From NCBI GenBank assembly GCA_026708035.1, contig JAPOVQ010000025.1, forward strand, positions 124,001 through 188,000: 64,000 nt of DNA, given 5' to 3'. Below, piece by piece: positions 52,562 to 61,124 of the stretch. The DNA is from Chloroflexota bacterium. Lineage in GTDB: Bacteria > Chloroflexota > UBA11872. Below the pieces are notes generated by a model. The model made no database searches and was not told where the DNA came from. It saw only the letters and a program-made list of their open reading frames with translations. Within the stretch, counting starts at the first letter, position 1. Each line of letters starts with the position of its first letter. Both the position numbers and the translations under genes were made by a program.

Positions 52562-53461
52562 ATGTGCGGGATCGTTGGGTTGTTCCTCAAGCAGGAATCG
52601 CTTGAGTCCTCGCTGGGCGAATGGCTAGAGCCCATGCTCGTGGCCATGGCCGACCGCGGCCCCGACAGCGCCGGGTTCGCGATCTACCACAATCCCGCCC
52701 CCGACGGCGCGCTCAAGCTCACCCTCTATCACCCCGAAACCGGCTTTAACTGGGAGACAATTGCGGAAGGTCTCGGCACGGCGTTCGTGGGGAGTGTCGA
52801 TCTGCAGGTGCGCGTGACGCATGCCGTGATCGTGGTCAACGCCACCGAAGACGAGGCGCGCGCCTGGCTGCGACGGCACTTTCCCGACGTGCGCATCACC
52901 AGCGTCGGCGCCGAGATTGAAATCTATAAGGAAAAGGGTCTTCCTGACGACGTGGCCCAGAGCTACGCCATCGGCCAAATGACCGGTTCGCACGCCCTGG
53001 CGCATACCCGCATGGCAACCGAGAGCGCCGTGACCACCGAGCACTCGCACCCCTTCTCGACCGGACGCGACCTGTGCCTGGTGCACAACGGCTCGCTGTC
53101 CAACCACAACCGGCTGCGCAGCGAGCTCGAACGCCACGGCATGATCTTTCAGACCGACAACGACAGCGAGGTCGCCGCCGGCTATCTCACGCATCGCATG
53201 GCGGAGGGCGCATCGCTGGAAGAGGCGCTCGAATCCAGCCTGGAAGATCTCGACGGCTTTTTCACGTTTGCCATCGGCACGCGCGACGGCTTCGCCGTGC
53301 TTCGCGACGGCATCGCCTGCAAGCCTGCGGTGCTGGCCGAGACCGACCAATGGGTGGCCATGGCGTCCGAGTACCGCTCCATCGCCCACCTGCCGGGGGC
53401 CGCGGGCGCGCGGATCTGGGAGCCTGCGCCGGCAACCGTCTACGCCTGGTCGCGCAACTGA
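52562..53461 (+). CDS. mgsA: N-methylglutamate synthase subunit A (class II glutamine amidotransferase domain)
   Basis: 299 residues. N-terminal nucleophile Cys2 in MCGIVGLF, then MADRGPDSAGFAIY, HALAHTRMATESAVTTEHSH and LCLVHNGSLSNHNRLR, the complete Ntn-amidotransferase site as in GlxB/GltB domain 1. In the N-methylglutamate pathway this subunit handles gamma-glutamylmethylamide, releasing methylamine into the synthase. Four-base gap to mgsB. Confidence 0.9.
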   Translation: MCGIVGLFLKQESLESSLGEWLEPMLVAMADRGPDSAGFAIYHNPAPDGALKLTLYHPETGFNWETIAEGLGTAFVGSVDLQVRVTHAVIVVNATEDEARAWLRRHFPDVRITSVGAEIEIYKEKGLPDDVAQSYAIGQMTGSHALAHTRMATESAVTTEHSHPFSTGRDLCLVHNGSLSNHNRLRSELERHGMIFQTDNDSEVAAGYLTHRMAEGASLEEALESSLEDLDGFFTFAIGTRDGFAVLRDGIACKPAVLAETDQWVAMASEYRSIAHLPGAAGARIWEPAPATVYAWSRN

Positions 53462-53465
53462 CCGG

Positions 53466-54149
53466 ATGATCACCGTCGATCTCAATCGCGTTGACATCCG
53501 CGAGCTGAATCAACGCCTGCACGATCTGAACGGCGACGACGGGCGGACCCCGTGGCGCATCGTCGGCACGGACGGACGGCACTCGATTGCCGTGGGCCTC
53601 AACGCGCCGTTGACGGTGTCCATCGAAGGTCACGTGGGCTACTACTGCGCCGGCATGAATCAGCACGCCGACGTCACGGTGAACGGACATGCCGGACCGG
53701 GCCTGGCCGAGAACATGATGTCCGGCGCCGTGCGCGTCACCGGCAACGCCAGCCAAGGGGCCGGCGCCTCGGCGCACGGCGGCCTGCTGGTGATCGAGGG
53801 CGACGCCAGCTCCCGCTGCGGCATCTCGCTCAAGGGCGGCGACATCGTCGTGGGCGGCTCCGTCGGCCACATGAGCGCGTTCATGGCGCAGGCGGGCCGC
53901 CTGGTCGTATGCGGCGATGCCGGCGCCGGACTCGGCGACTCGATCTATGAGGCCGAGCTGTACGTCGCCGGATCGGTCGGAGGGCTGGGCGCGGACTGCG
54001 TGGAGAAGGATATGACCGACGACCACCGCTCCCGTCTCGCCGAGCTCCTGTGCCGCGCCGGCGTCGACGCCGATGCGGGGTCGTTCCGCCGCTACGGCTC
54101 GGCCCGCACGCTCTATAACTTTCACGTGGACCACGCGGGGGCCTATTGA
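53466..54149 (+). CDS. mgsB: N-methylglutamate synthase subunit B (GXGXG domain)
   Basis: 227 residues from ATG 53466. Right-handed beta-helix of glutamate synthase alpha-subunit C terminus: repeats VGYYCAGMNQHADVTVNGHA, GAVRVTGNASQGAGASAHGG, CGISLKGGDIVVGGSVGHMS and VVCGDAGAGLGDSIYEAELY with the spaced Gly pattern. Encoded as a separate polypeptide, as expected for Mgs and glutamate-synthase-like complexes. Stop overlaps the mgsC start (TGATG). Confidence 0.88.
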   Translation: MITVDLNRVDIRELNQRLHDLNGDDGRTPWRIVGTDGRHSIAVGLNAPLTVSIEGHVGYYCAGMNQHADVTVNGHAGPGLAENMMSGAVRVTGNASQGAGASAHGGLLVIEGDASSRCGISLKGGDIVVGGSVGHMSAFMAQAGRLVVCGDAGAGLGDSIYEAELYVAGSVGGLGADCVEKDMTDDHRSRLAELLCRAGVDADAGSFRRYGSARTLYNFHVDHAGAY

Positions 54150-55480
54150 TGGCTGAACTGCCCGATCCCGCCGGCCTGCGCGAGTCCGCCACGTTTCCGC
54201 CCGAGACGATCGCCGAGATCCAGCGCGCGGCGTCCGAGGGGCTCTACGACATTCGCGGCTGGGGCGCCAAGCGGCGGCTTCCCACCTTTGACGACCTTCT
54301 CTTGCTGGGCGCCTCGCTGTCGCGCTACCCGCTGGAGGGCTATCGCGAGCGCTGCGACACCAACGTGACCCTGGGCACGCGCTTTGCCAAGCAGCCGATC
54401 GAGCTCAAGATTCCCGTCACCATCGCCGGGATGAGCTTCGGGTCGCTCAGCGCCAACGCCAAGGAGGCGCTCGGCCTGGCCGCCACCGAGATGGGCACCA
54501 GCACCACCACCGGCGACGGCGGCATGACCGACGAGGAACGCGTGGCGTCAAAGACGCTGGTCTACCAGGTGCTGCCGTCGCGCTACGGCCTAAATCCCGA
54601 TGACCTGCGCCGCGCCGACGCCATCGAGATTGTCGTCGGCCAGGGCGCCAAGCCGGGCGGCGGCGGCATGCTGCTCGGGCTGAAGGTGAGCGACCGCGTG
54701 GCCGACATGCGCACGCTGCCGGCGGGCATCGACCAGCGCAGCGCCAGCCGGCATCCCGACTGGACCGGCCCCGACGACCTGACGATCAAGATCCGCGAGC
54801 TGCGCGAGATCACCGACTGGCAGAAGCCGATCTACGTGAAGATGGCGGCCACGCGCGTGCAATATGACGTCCAGCTGGCGGTCAAGGCCGGCGCGGACGT
54901 GATCGTTCTGGACGGCATGCAGGGCGGCACCGGCGCGACGCAGGACGTCTTCATCGAGCACGTGGGCATCCCGACCCTGCCGGCGGTTCGACAGGCCACC
55001 GACACGCTGCAAGAGCTGGGCATGCATCGCAAAGTGCAGCTGGTGGTGTCGGGCGGGATTCGCAGCGGGGCCGACGTGGCCAAGGCGCTGGCGCTCGGCG
55101 CGGACGCGGTGTCCATCGGCGTCGCCGCGCTCATTGCGCTCAACTGCAACCGCCCGCTGTACCTGGAGGACTACGCGGCGCTGGGCACCGCTCCCGGCTA
55201 CTGTCACCACTGCCAGACCGGCCGCTGCCCGGTGGGCGTCACGACCCAGGATCCGGAGCTCGAGGCTCGGCTGGAGCCGAAGGCCGCGGCGCGGCGGGTG
55301 CGCAACTACCTGTCGACCATGGTGCTCGAAGCCCAAACCTTGGCGCGAGCCTGCGGCAAGTCGCACATGCTCAATCTCGAGCCGGAAGACCTCGTGGCGC
55401 TGACCCCCGAGGCCGCGGCCATGGCCCGCGTGCCGCTGGCCGGCACGAATTGGATTCCAGGGCTCGGAGCCTCAGACTAA
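54149..55480 (+). CDS. mgsC: N-methylglutamate synthase subunit C (FMN-binding glutamate synthase domain)
   Basis: 443 residues from ATG 54149. FMN TIM barrel: PVTIAGMSFGSLSANAKEAL, GQGAKPGGGGMLLG, VLDGMQGGTGATQDVFIEH, VSGGIRSGADVAKALALGAD. The iron-sulfur cysteines are in YCHHCQTGRCPVG (C-x2-C-x4-C). In the complex it should join methylamine to 2-oxoglutarate and reduce the imine to N-methylglutamate. No separate NADPH-oxidoreductase (GltD-like) gene is in the window. A 258-base gap follows before gmaS. Confidence 0.92.
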   Translation: MAELPDPAGLRESATFPPETIAEIQRAASEGLYDIRGWGAKRRLPTFDDLLLLGASLSRYPLEGYRERCDTNVTLGTRFAKQPIELKIPVTIAGMSFGSLSANAKEALGLAATEMGTSTTTGDGGMTDEERVASKTLVYQVLPSRYGLNPDDLRRADAIEIVVGQGAKPGGGGMLLGLKVSDRVADMRTLPAGIDQRSASRHPDWTGPDDLTIKIRELREITDWQKPIYVKMAATRVQYDVQLAVKAGADVIVLDGMQGGTGATQDVFIEHVGIPTLPAVRQATDTLQELGMHRKVQLVVSGGIRSGADVAKALALGADAVSIGVAALIALNCNRPLYLEDYAALGTAPGYCHHCQTGRCPVGVTTQDPELEARLEPKAAARRVRNYLSTMVLEAQTLARACGKSHMLNLEPEDLVALTPEAAAMARVPLAGTNWIPGLGASD

Positions 55481-55562
55481 CCGCGTCCAGTCCAGGTGCC
55501 CGGCGGTAGTGCATCACTCGACTCATCGCCGGACAATCCTTCGCGTAGTCGCTCGCGTCCGA

Positions 55563-55600
55563 TCTCCTCTCCCTCGACGGGAGAGGGCCAGGGTGACGGT
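55563..55600. repeat. Palindromic repeat, family D (inverted orientation)
   Basis: CTCCTCTCCCTCGACGGGAG then AGGGCCAGGGTGA. Lies in the 258-base mgsC-gmaS gap and could act as an RNA processing or attenuation hairpin between the two cistrons. Confidence 0.6.
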
Positions 55601-55738
55601 GCCGAGGCGTGGGGTGTCCGCTGCACACGTGCCGATGGAAACAGCAGAGCCCTCCACCGGTCCGGCACCGGGCGCGCGTTTCGCGCTACCGTAAGCCTCG
55701 ATATCCGGCCCGGCGCGTCTACGGAGATGGAGCATCGA

Positions 55739-57043
55739 ATGGACCACGATCTGGCGGCCATGGTTCGCGACAAGGGCATCAAATATCTGCTCTTCAGCTT
55801 CACCGATCTGTTCGGCGTCATGCGCTCGAAGCTCGTGCCGGCCCATGCCGTCGAGGAGATGCAGGACGAGGGCGCCGGTTTCGCCGGCTTCGCCGCTCAC
55901 CTCGACATGACGCCGGCCGATCCCGACCTGTGGGCCGTCCCCGATCCCGCCAGCCTCATCCAACTGCCGTGGGAACCCGAGCTCGGCTGGGTCGCGACCA
56001 ACCTCGTGATGAACGATGCGCCGGTCGGCCATGCGCCGCGTGTGGTGCTCAGCCAAGCGATCGAGGCCGCCAAGGCCCGTGGATTCCAGCTGAAGTCGGG
56101 CGTTGAGTGCGAGTTTTTCATCCTTGAGGCGGACGGCTCGGGCATCGCGGACGGGCAGGACACCCAGGACAAACCCTGCTACGACCAGATGGCGCTGTTG
56201 CGACGCTACGAGCTCATCCGCGAGATCTGCGACGTGATGAACGAGCTTGGCTGGGGGCCGTATCAAAACGACCACGAGGACGCCAACGGCCAGTTCGAGA
56301 TGAACTGGACCTACAGCGACGCGCTCACCACCGCCGACCGCCACGCCTTCTTCAAGTTCATGGTCCGTCACCTGGCCGAGAAGCACGGCTTGCGCGCCAC
56401 CTTCATGCCCAAGCCGTTCACCCAGCTCACTGGGAGCGGCTGCCATGTCCACTTCTCGCTGTGGGACGCGGCGGGCGACACCAACGTATTCCTGGATGAA
56501 ACCGAGGAGATGGGCCTCTCCGAGACGGCCTATCACTTCCTGGGCGGGGTGCTGCACGCCGCGCCGGCCCTGTGCGCCGTCACCAATCCCACGGTCAACA
56601 GCTACAAGCGCCTGAACGCGCCGACCACCACCTCCGGCTCGACGTGGGCGCCCAACGCGATCAGCTACGCCGGCAACAACCGCACGCACATGGTGCGCAT
56701 TCCCGACGCCGGCCGGCTCGAGACGCGTCTGCCCGACGGCGCCGCCAATCCCTATCTGCTGCAGGCCGCTCTGCTGGCCGCGGGGCTGGACGGCATCGAG
56801 CAGCGGCGCGACCCGGGCGAACGTCTCGACAACAACATGTACGAAGCCGGAGCGGACGTCGACATCCCCCGGCTGCCGTTGAACCTGCTCGACGCGCTGC
56901 GGAACCTCGATGGCAGCCAGGAGATGCGCGCCGGGCTGGGCGATGAGCTGGTGAGCAGCTACGTGAGCCTGAAGATGGCCAATTGGCACGACTTCATGGG
57001 GCACACCAGCGAGTGGGAGCGCGCCAACACGCTGGACATCTAG
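55739..57043 (+). CDS. gmaS: Gamma-glutamylmethylamide synthetase
   Basis: 434 residues from ATG 55739, with GGAG six bases upstream (ATG 55727 also in frame). Glutamine-synthetase fold: YLLFSFTDLFGVMRSKLVP, VECEFFILEADGSG, NDHEDANGQFEMNWTYSDA, GLRATFMPKPFTQLTGSGCH and THMVRIPDAGRLETRLPDGA. The NDHEDANGQFEMNW and C-terminal WERANTLDI follow what I recall of characterised GmaS proteins rather than GlnA (no adenylylation-site loop). Ligates methylamine to the gamma-carboxyl of glutamate using ATP, the first pathway step. Last gene of the cluster. Confidence 0.9.
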   Translation: MDHDLAAMVRDKGIKYLLFSFTDLFGVMRSKLVPAHAVEEMQDEGAGFAGFAAHLDMTPADPDLWAVPDPASLIQLPWEPELGWVATNLVMNDAPVGHAPRVVLSQAIEAAKARGFQLKSGVECEFFILEADGSGIADGQDTQDKPCYDQMALLRRYELIREICDVMNELGWGPYQNDHEDANGQFEMNWTYSDALTTADRHAFFKFMVRHLAEKHGLRATFMPKPFTQLTGSGCHVHFSLWDAAGDTNVFLDETEEMGLSETAYHFLGGVLHAAPALCAVTNPTVNSYKRLNAPTTTSGSTWAPNAISYAGNNRTHMVRIPDAGRLETRLPDGAANPYLLQAALLAAGLDGIEQRRDPGERLDNNMYEAGADVDIPRLPLNLLDALRNLDGSQEMRAGLGDELVSSYVSLKMANWHDFMGHTSEWERANTLDI

Positions 57044-57060
57044 GAATTCGCTCGCCAGAC

Positions 57061-57156
57061 CCCTCCGTCACTCCGGCGAAGGCCGGAATCCAGTCCGGTC
57101 GAATCTGGAAGCGCACCGGATGCATGTCGTCGGGCGGGTCTCAGACCCGCCCCTAC
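57061..57156. repeat. Composite palindromic repeat (families B and C)
   Basis: B element CCGGCGAAGGCCGG (57061-57102) then a C element with GGCGGGTCTCAGACCCGCC at 57133-57151, closely like 21367-21463. Located between convergent gmaS and the glycosidase-like gene; a plausible bidirectional terminator, though no T-tract is seen. Confidence 0.75.
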
Positions 57157-57199
57157 ACCACTTCTTCAGGCCTTTCATGGATTCTGCCGGGTCTCCGCT

Positions 57200-58966
57200 T
57201 TAGCCCGGCGTCACGTAGTCCAGGTTCCAGTCGCCAAGGGTTCGCAGCGGCGCGACAGGCGGGTCGATGTTCGGTTCGCCCGCGGCTCGCCAGGCGTCGA
57301 TTTCCTCGCGGTGCCCCAGTCGGCGCAACGCGTTCCACATGGCGCCGTAGTGGGCCCGACCACCGCCGCCCGCCGCGTCCCAGAAGAACATGTGCTCCGC
57401 CCCGGCGTCATAGATGTCCGCGGCCCGGCGGCGCAGGTCGCCTGGGGGCATGTGCCGCGGCATCACGTTCGGCGCCAGCGTGACCGGCGTTCCCCGCACG
57501 AGATCCGCGAAGAACCGCAGCGAGGCCGGGTCGGTCCAGGCCGGCGTCGTGCTGTCGAGGTTCGGCTCGGAGGTATAGGGAATGATCGTGTCGACCAGGC
57601 CCTGCGCCACCCACTGACGCAGGTCGATGGCGTTCTCCAGGTTCTCGGCGTCGCTGCTCAGCACCACCGCCGACACGTGGAACGGTTCCGAACGCCCCTG
57701 AGCGGCGGCGGTCTCGTCCAGCATTTGCCGCACCTCGCGCATGAACTGGGTCAGGACCTCGGCGCGAAAGTGCAGCCAGCGCGGATCCAGGGGATCCAGC
57801 GCGCGAGGGTCCTGACCGAATCGCCGCTTGAATTCCTCGACGAGGGGCGGCTCGTACTCGACCAGCGGCGGACGGCGGCAGTACAGCAGGCATACGCCGT
57901 CGATCGGGCGCCGGCACATCTCGCGTAATAGCCCGACCACGTTCGCGCGCACTTCGGGATAGGTGTAGGCCAGGCGAGGCGTTAGCCCACCCTCGCGGTT
58001 GACGCCGCGCCACTCCGGGTGGCGCTCGTAGACGCTGTTGCCCCAGTTGAAGTGGTCGTAGGGCGGCGGAAAGCGGAATCCCGCCACGCGGTAGGCCGCG
58101 TGCACCTCCAGGCCGATCTCGTGCGCGTACGCGGCCGCCACGTCGAACGGATCGATGTCCTGCTCGCGCAGCACGCGGCGGCTCTCGACGTGCAAGCGGT
58201 CGAAGACTCGGGCGAAGTCGCCCAACCCGTCGAAGGTGGCTTCGCGCCCCAGTTCGGTGTGGGAAAACATCAAGTCGCCGCGACCGACCTCCCAGTAGAG
58301 CCGTGAGAAGTCGGTGTCGCGGTAGGGCTCGATCTCGCGCTGGATGTCGCGCGCCGAGGTGAGGCGCCAGAGGCCCAGGGGACCGTTGGCGTCCTGGTGT
58401 GCGAACAACCGCCGCGTGTCGCGCCGCGCGTGGTCCGCCTCGACGCTGGCAATCTCGGAGGCGCCCAGCGGCACCAGCTTGACATAAGCCACCCGCGCCG
58501 CCCCGCACTGCACGGAGCCGGGTCCGTCGCCGGGCGCCATCCGCGCCGTGACTTGGCCGAGGACCAGCGTGCGCCCGGTCAGGTCGGCGGCCTTCCAATA
58601 CATCTCGACCAGCGACTCGGGGGTCCTGCGGTCCGGTGGCAGCTTCAGCAGCGTGGGCACGGTCTCGTCGCTCAGTCGGACCTCCAGTTCGAGGCCGCCG
58701 CCTTCCTCGACCGTGCGCGCGGGCATCACGCCGATCGATACCGAATGCCAGCCGTCGACATCGAGCGGCACGTGGATATCCGGCGCCGCCGTCTCCGGCC
58801 CCGCCAGGAGCATCACGCCGTCGAAGCCGCCGGCCGTGTAGCTGAGCGTGCGCCAGTGCTTGCGCTGGGGCGTGGGCGACAGCGCGTCCGCCGGGCGGCA
58901 CCGTGACAGATCGGTCAGGTAGATCGACTCCGCGGTCAACGCGCAATCGGCAATGCCCTCACGCAT
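57200..58966 (-). CDS. Glycosyl hydrolase-like protein (GHL10-type barrel)
   Basis: 588 residues from ATG 58966. The first 190 residues look like a beta-sandwich (VPLDVDGWHSVSIGVM, YVKLVPLGASE). The rest is a TIM barrel: RDTDFSRLYWEVGRGDLM, AAAYAHEIGLEVHAAYRVAGF, VNREGGLTPRLAYTYPEVRANVVGLLRE, IDGVCLLYCRRPPLVEYEPP and VAQGLVDTIIPYTSEP, the pattern of family-10-like glycosidases/GHL10. No signal peptide, so a cytoplasmic substrate. The ATG lies eight bases inside the upstream DHDPS-family gene. Confidence 0.7.
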   Translation of the reverse strand: MREGIADCALTAESIYLTDLSRCRPADALSPTPQRKHWRTLSYTAGGFDGVMLLAGPETAAPDIHVPLDVDGWHSVSIGVMPARTVEEGGGLELEVRLSDETVPTLLKLPPDRRTPESLVEMYWKAADLTGRTLVLGQVTARMAPGDGPGSVQCGAARVAYVKLVPLGASEIASVEADHARRDTRRLFAHQDANGPLGLWRLTSARDIQREIEPYRDTDFSRLYWEVGRGDLMFSHTELGREATFDGLGDFARVFDRLHVESRRVLREQDIDPFDVAAAYAHEIGLEVHAAYRVAGFRFPPPYDHFNWGNSVYERHPEWRGVNREGGLTPRLAYTYPEVRANVVGLLREMCRRPIDGVCLLYCRRPPLVEYEPPLVEEFKRRFGQDPRALDPLDPRWLHFRAEVLTQFMREVRQMLDETAAAQGRSEPFHVSAVVLSSDAENLENAIDLRQWVAQGLVDTIIPYTSEPNLDSTTPAWTDPASLRFFADLVRGTPVTLAPNVMPRHMPPGDLRRRAADIYDAGAEHMFFWDAAGGGGRAHYGAMWNALRRLGHREEIDAWRAAGEPNIDPPVAPLRTLGDWNLDYVTPG

Positions 58967-59864
58967 TGGGCAGCGGCCACTCCAGCCCTTCGAGGAATTC
59001 GCGCAGCGCCGCCATCTCCGCGTCGCTCGGATTCGGCGCGGGCGAGCGGCGCCAGCGCGGCGCCGTGCCGAACAGCTCCGGCAGGGCGTGCCGCACCAGC
59101 CCGTCCCAGCCGCAGGTGGTCGCCGCGGCATAGTCGCGCAGCGGCAGCTCCCAGCGCGTCACGAGCCGCCAGGCAATCGCTAAATCGTTCGCGCGAATGG
59201 CCGCCCAGTAGTCGAACGCCGGGTCAGGAAGACTGCACACGAAGTAGTCGAGCCACGCTGGGCACCACTCGTGGGACGCCAGGATATGGTGTCGCCTGAG
59301 GCCGCCGCCGCCGGCCACCGTCCAGCGGTCGCCCCAGCGCATGCCCATCTCATGCGCGTAGTCAAGCGACGCGTCCTCCTTGAAGGCGCAGACCCCCGGC
59401 ACGGACGCGAGGGCTTCGCAGGTGGCGAACGGCACGTCGCCCACCAGCATCACCGGAATCTCGTCGGCGACCGCCGTGTAGTAAGCGGCCAGCGATTCCG
59501 GCGTGCCCGGCATGGCGATGGGGGGCCGCACCATGTACAGGTCGAACCCCATCTCGCGCACGCGGCGTCCAAACTCGACGCACTTCGGCAGCCCCCACAT
59601 GTTGTCGCAGGCCACGGTCAAGGCTCGGCCCGCCACGTCACGCGCCACTGCGGCATGCACGTCGGTCACCTCGTCGTCGGTGAGCAGCGACATGAGGCTG
59701 TTGCCCCAGGTGAGCATCACCACGCCGCAGCCCGCGTCCAGCGACCGATCGATCATGCGCGTCAGCGCGGCGTAGTCGATCCGCCCGTCTTCGCTGAACG
59801 CCACCGGGACCGAGTTGATCGGCCCGCGCAACCGCTCGCGAATCTCGGACTGCCGCGAATTCAC
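58959..59864 (-). CDS. Dihydrodipicolinate synthase family protein
   Basis: 301 residues from GTG 59864 (NSRQSEIRERLRGPINSVPVAF); the frame extends upstream without a better start. Lyase/aldolase TIM barrel with YAALTRMIDRSLDAGCGVVML and the Schiff-base Lys in PGVCAFKEDASLDYAHEMG. The usual GxTGE loop reads LTWGNSLMSLLTDDE. Translationally overlaps the glycosidase-like gene, so the two probably act on the same carbohydrate. Not close to the family member at 25312. Confidence 0.82.
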   Translation of the reverse strand: MNSRQSEIRERLRGPINSVPVAFSEDGRIDYAALTRMIDRSLDAGCGVVMLTWGNSLMSLLTDDEVTDVHAAVARDVAGRALTVACDNMWGLPKCVEFGRRVREMGFDLYMVRPPIAMPGTPESLAAYYTAVADEIPVMLVGDVPFATCEALASVPGVCAFKEDASLDYAHEMGMRWGDRWTVAGGGGLRRHHILASHEWCPAWLDYFVCSLPDPAFDYWAAIRANDLAIAWRLVTRWELPLRDYAAATTCGWDGLVRHALPELFGTAPRWRRSPAPNPSDAEMAALREFLEGLEWPLPNA

Positions 59865-60174
59865 GCGACGAACATCCGTTGCCTCCCGTCGGCGGCAGCC
59901 GCCGGGGCAGCATGAGAGCGGTTCATGAGAAGCACTGTACGCCCTGGTCGACCCGGCCGGCACTCGGCGCCGCGCGCGGCGTCTCGCAGGAGCGGCGGCT
60001 GCTAGGTAGACTCATGCCCCATGACGCTTCTGCCCTCGTTTTCAAGCGCACTGCGCGTTTGTGAATGCTCCGATCCGGCTTGTCCGTGATGGGTAGTGGC
60101 ATGGTCCCGAGCGGGTCGCTTCGCGCCGGCAACCTGAAGCCGGAATGCTCTGCCCGACACGGAGCGCCGCTCCG
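59865..60174. other. Divergent intergenic region
   Basis: No gene seen between the divergent DHDPS-family and isomerase genes. A small hairpin CCGGC-aacctgaa-GCCGG is at 60126-60143 and a TAGACT -10-like hexamer at about 60006. I could not match it to a riboswitch. Confidence 0.5.
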
Positions 60175-60966
60175 ATGAAGCTGGCCTGCATGACCAGCGT
60201 GTTCGCCGGCGATCCCATCGAGACGGCCGTCGTCAAAATCGCCGAGGCCGGCTATCGCTTCGTGGAGCTATCTTCGGTCCATTGCGACTACAACACCATG
60301 ACCAATGCACTGATCGACAACGTGGCGCACGAGATTTCCCGCACCGGCCTGGAGGTCGTGGCCTACTACCCGGCCGACGCCGAGGAGAACTGGACCCGCA
60401 TGCCGCGCATGTTCGAGGTCGCGTCCCGGCTCGGAGCGAGCCGCGTGGTGGCGGAATGCGCCAATCTCAGCAAGGCCCGCGAGCTCGAGCCGCTGTGCCA
60501 GAAGTTCCAGATCGATCTCGCCATCGCCAACCAGTGGCCCTACCCCTTCGGCCGCCCGTCGGACTACTCGGGGCTGAACGGCTCGGTCGGTTCGCGCATC
60601 GGCGCGGGTCCGGACACCGGATGGTTCGCGGCGGGCGGTCAGGACCCCGCCGAGCTGTTTGATATTGCCGGCGACCGCATCAAGGTGGTGCACCTCAAGG
60701 ACGTGGCCGCGGAGGGCGAATACTGCCCGGTGGACCTGGGCGACGGCGTCGCCCCGTTGGCGCCGTTCATGGCGGGTCTCGCCGAGCAGGGTTTCGAAGG
60801 CCCACTGACCGTCGCGCGCGATCCCGGCATGCGTATCACGTTCGATATCGGGATCTTCGGCGACGCCACCTATGAAGTGCACGAGGAAGCCGTGCCGGAC
60901 GACGAGGTCATGCAATCGCTGCGCCAGGCGCGGACCTGGGCGTTGGAGCACGGCGCGGTCGAGTAG
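60175..60966 (+). CDS. Sugar phosphate isomerase/epimerase (xylose-isomerase-like TIM barrel)
   Basis: 263 residues from ATG 60175. AP endonuclease 2-type barrel: MKLACMTSVFAGDPIETAVV, IAEAGYRFVELSSVHCDY, LGASRVVAECAN, DRIKVVHLKDVAAEGEYCP and LTVARDPGM. Metal ligands appear to be the Glu of RFVELS, the His of KVVHLKD and nearby acids. Probably interconverts sugars or inositols and belongs to the same catabolic programme as the divergent DHDPS/glycosidase pair. Confidence 0.83.
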   Translation: MKLACMTSVFAGDPIETAVVKIAEAGYRFVELSSVHCDYNTMTNALIDNVAHEISRTGLEVVAYYPADAEENWTRMPRMFEVASRLGASRVVAECANLSKARELEPLCQKFQIDLAIANQWPYPFGRPSDYSGLNGSVGSRIGAGPDTGWFAAGGQDPAELFDIAGDRIKVVHLKDVAAEGEYCPVDLGDGVAPLAPFMAGLAEQGFEGPLTVARDPGMRITFDIGIFGDATYEVHEEAVPDDEVMQSLRQARTWALEHGAVE

Positions 60967-61051
60967 CGCCCCCGAAGCTTCGGCTTCCGCCGGCTCATCG
61001 AATCGCCCGCCATTGCCCCGACTCCGCCGCCGCCCGATAATTCAAGCATCG

Positions 61052-61124
61052 GCGGGGGTAGCTCAGTTGGCAGAGCGCTAGCCTTCCAAGCTGGATGTCG
61101 CGGGTTCGAGCCCCGTCCCCCGCT
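61052..61124 (+). tRNA. tRNA-Gly (anticodon TCC)
   Basis: Acceptor arms GCGGGGG and CCCCCGC, D arm GCTC/GAGC, anticodon stem CTAGC/GCTGG with loop CTTCCAA (anticodon TCC), T arm GCGGG-TTCGAGC-CCCGT with one G-T pair. Discriminator T at 61124; the following bases are CCT, so the CCA tail is not encoded. Confidence 0.95.

Noticed and set aside
55523-57004. A 490-codon frame antisense to gmaS
   Set aside because: Sense strand encodes an intact glutamine-synthetase fold; the antisense frame also runs through the intergenic repeat.
58966-59131. N-terminal extension of the glycosidase-like gene into the DHDPS-family gene
   Set aside because: The extension is Arg/Pro-rich and fully overlaps a conserved gene; ATG 58966 gives a normal coupled start.
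60060-60150. Possible riboswitch upstream of the sugar isomerase gene
   Set aside because: Only a five-base-pair hairpin is seen and no known aptamer core could be matched by eye.
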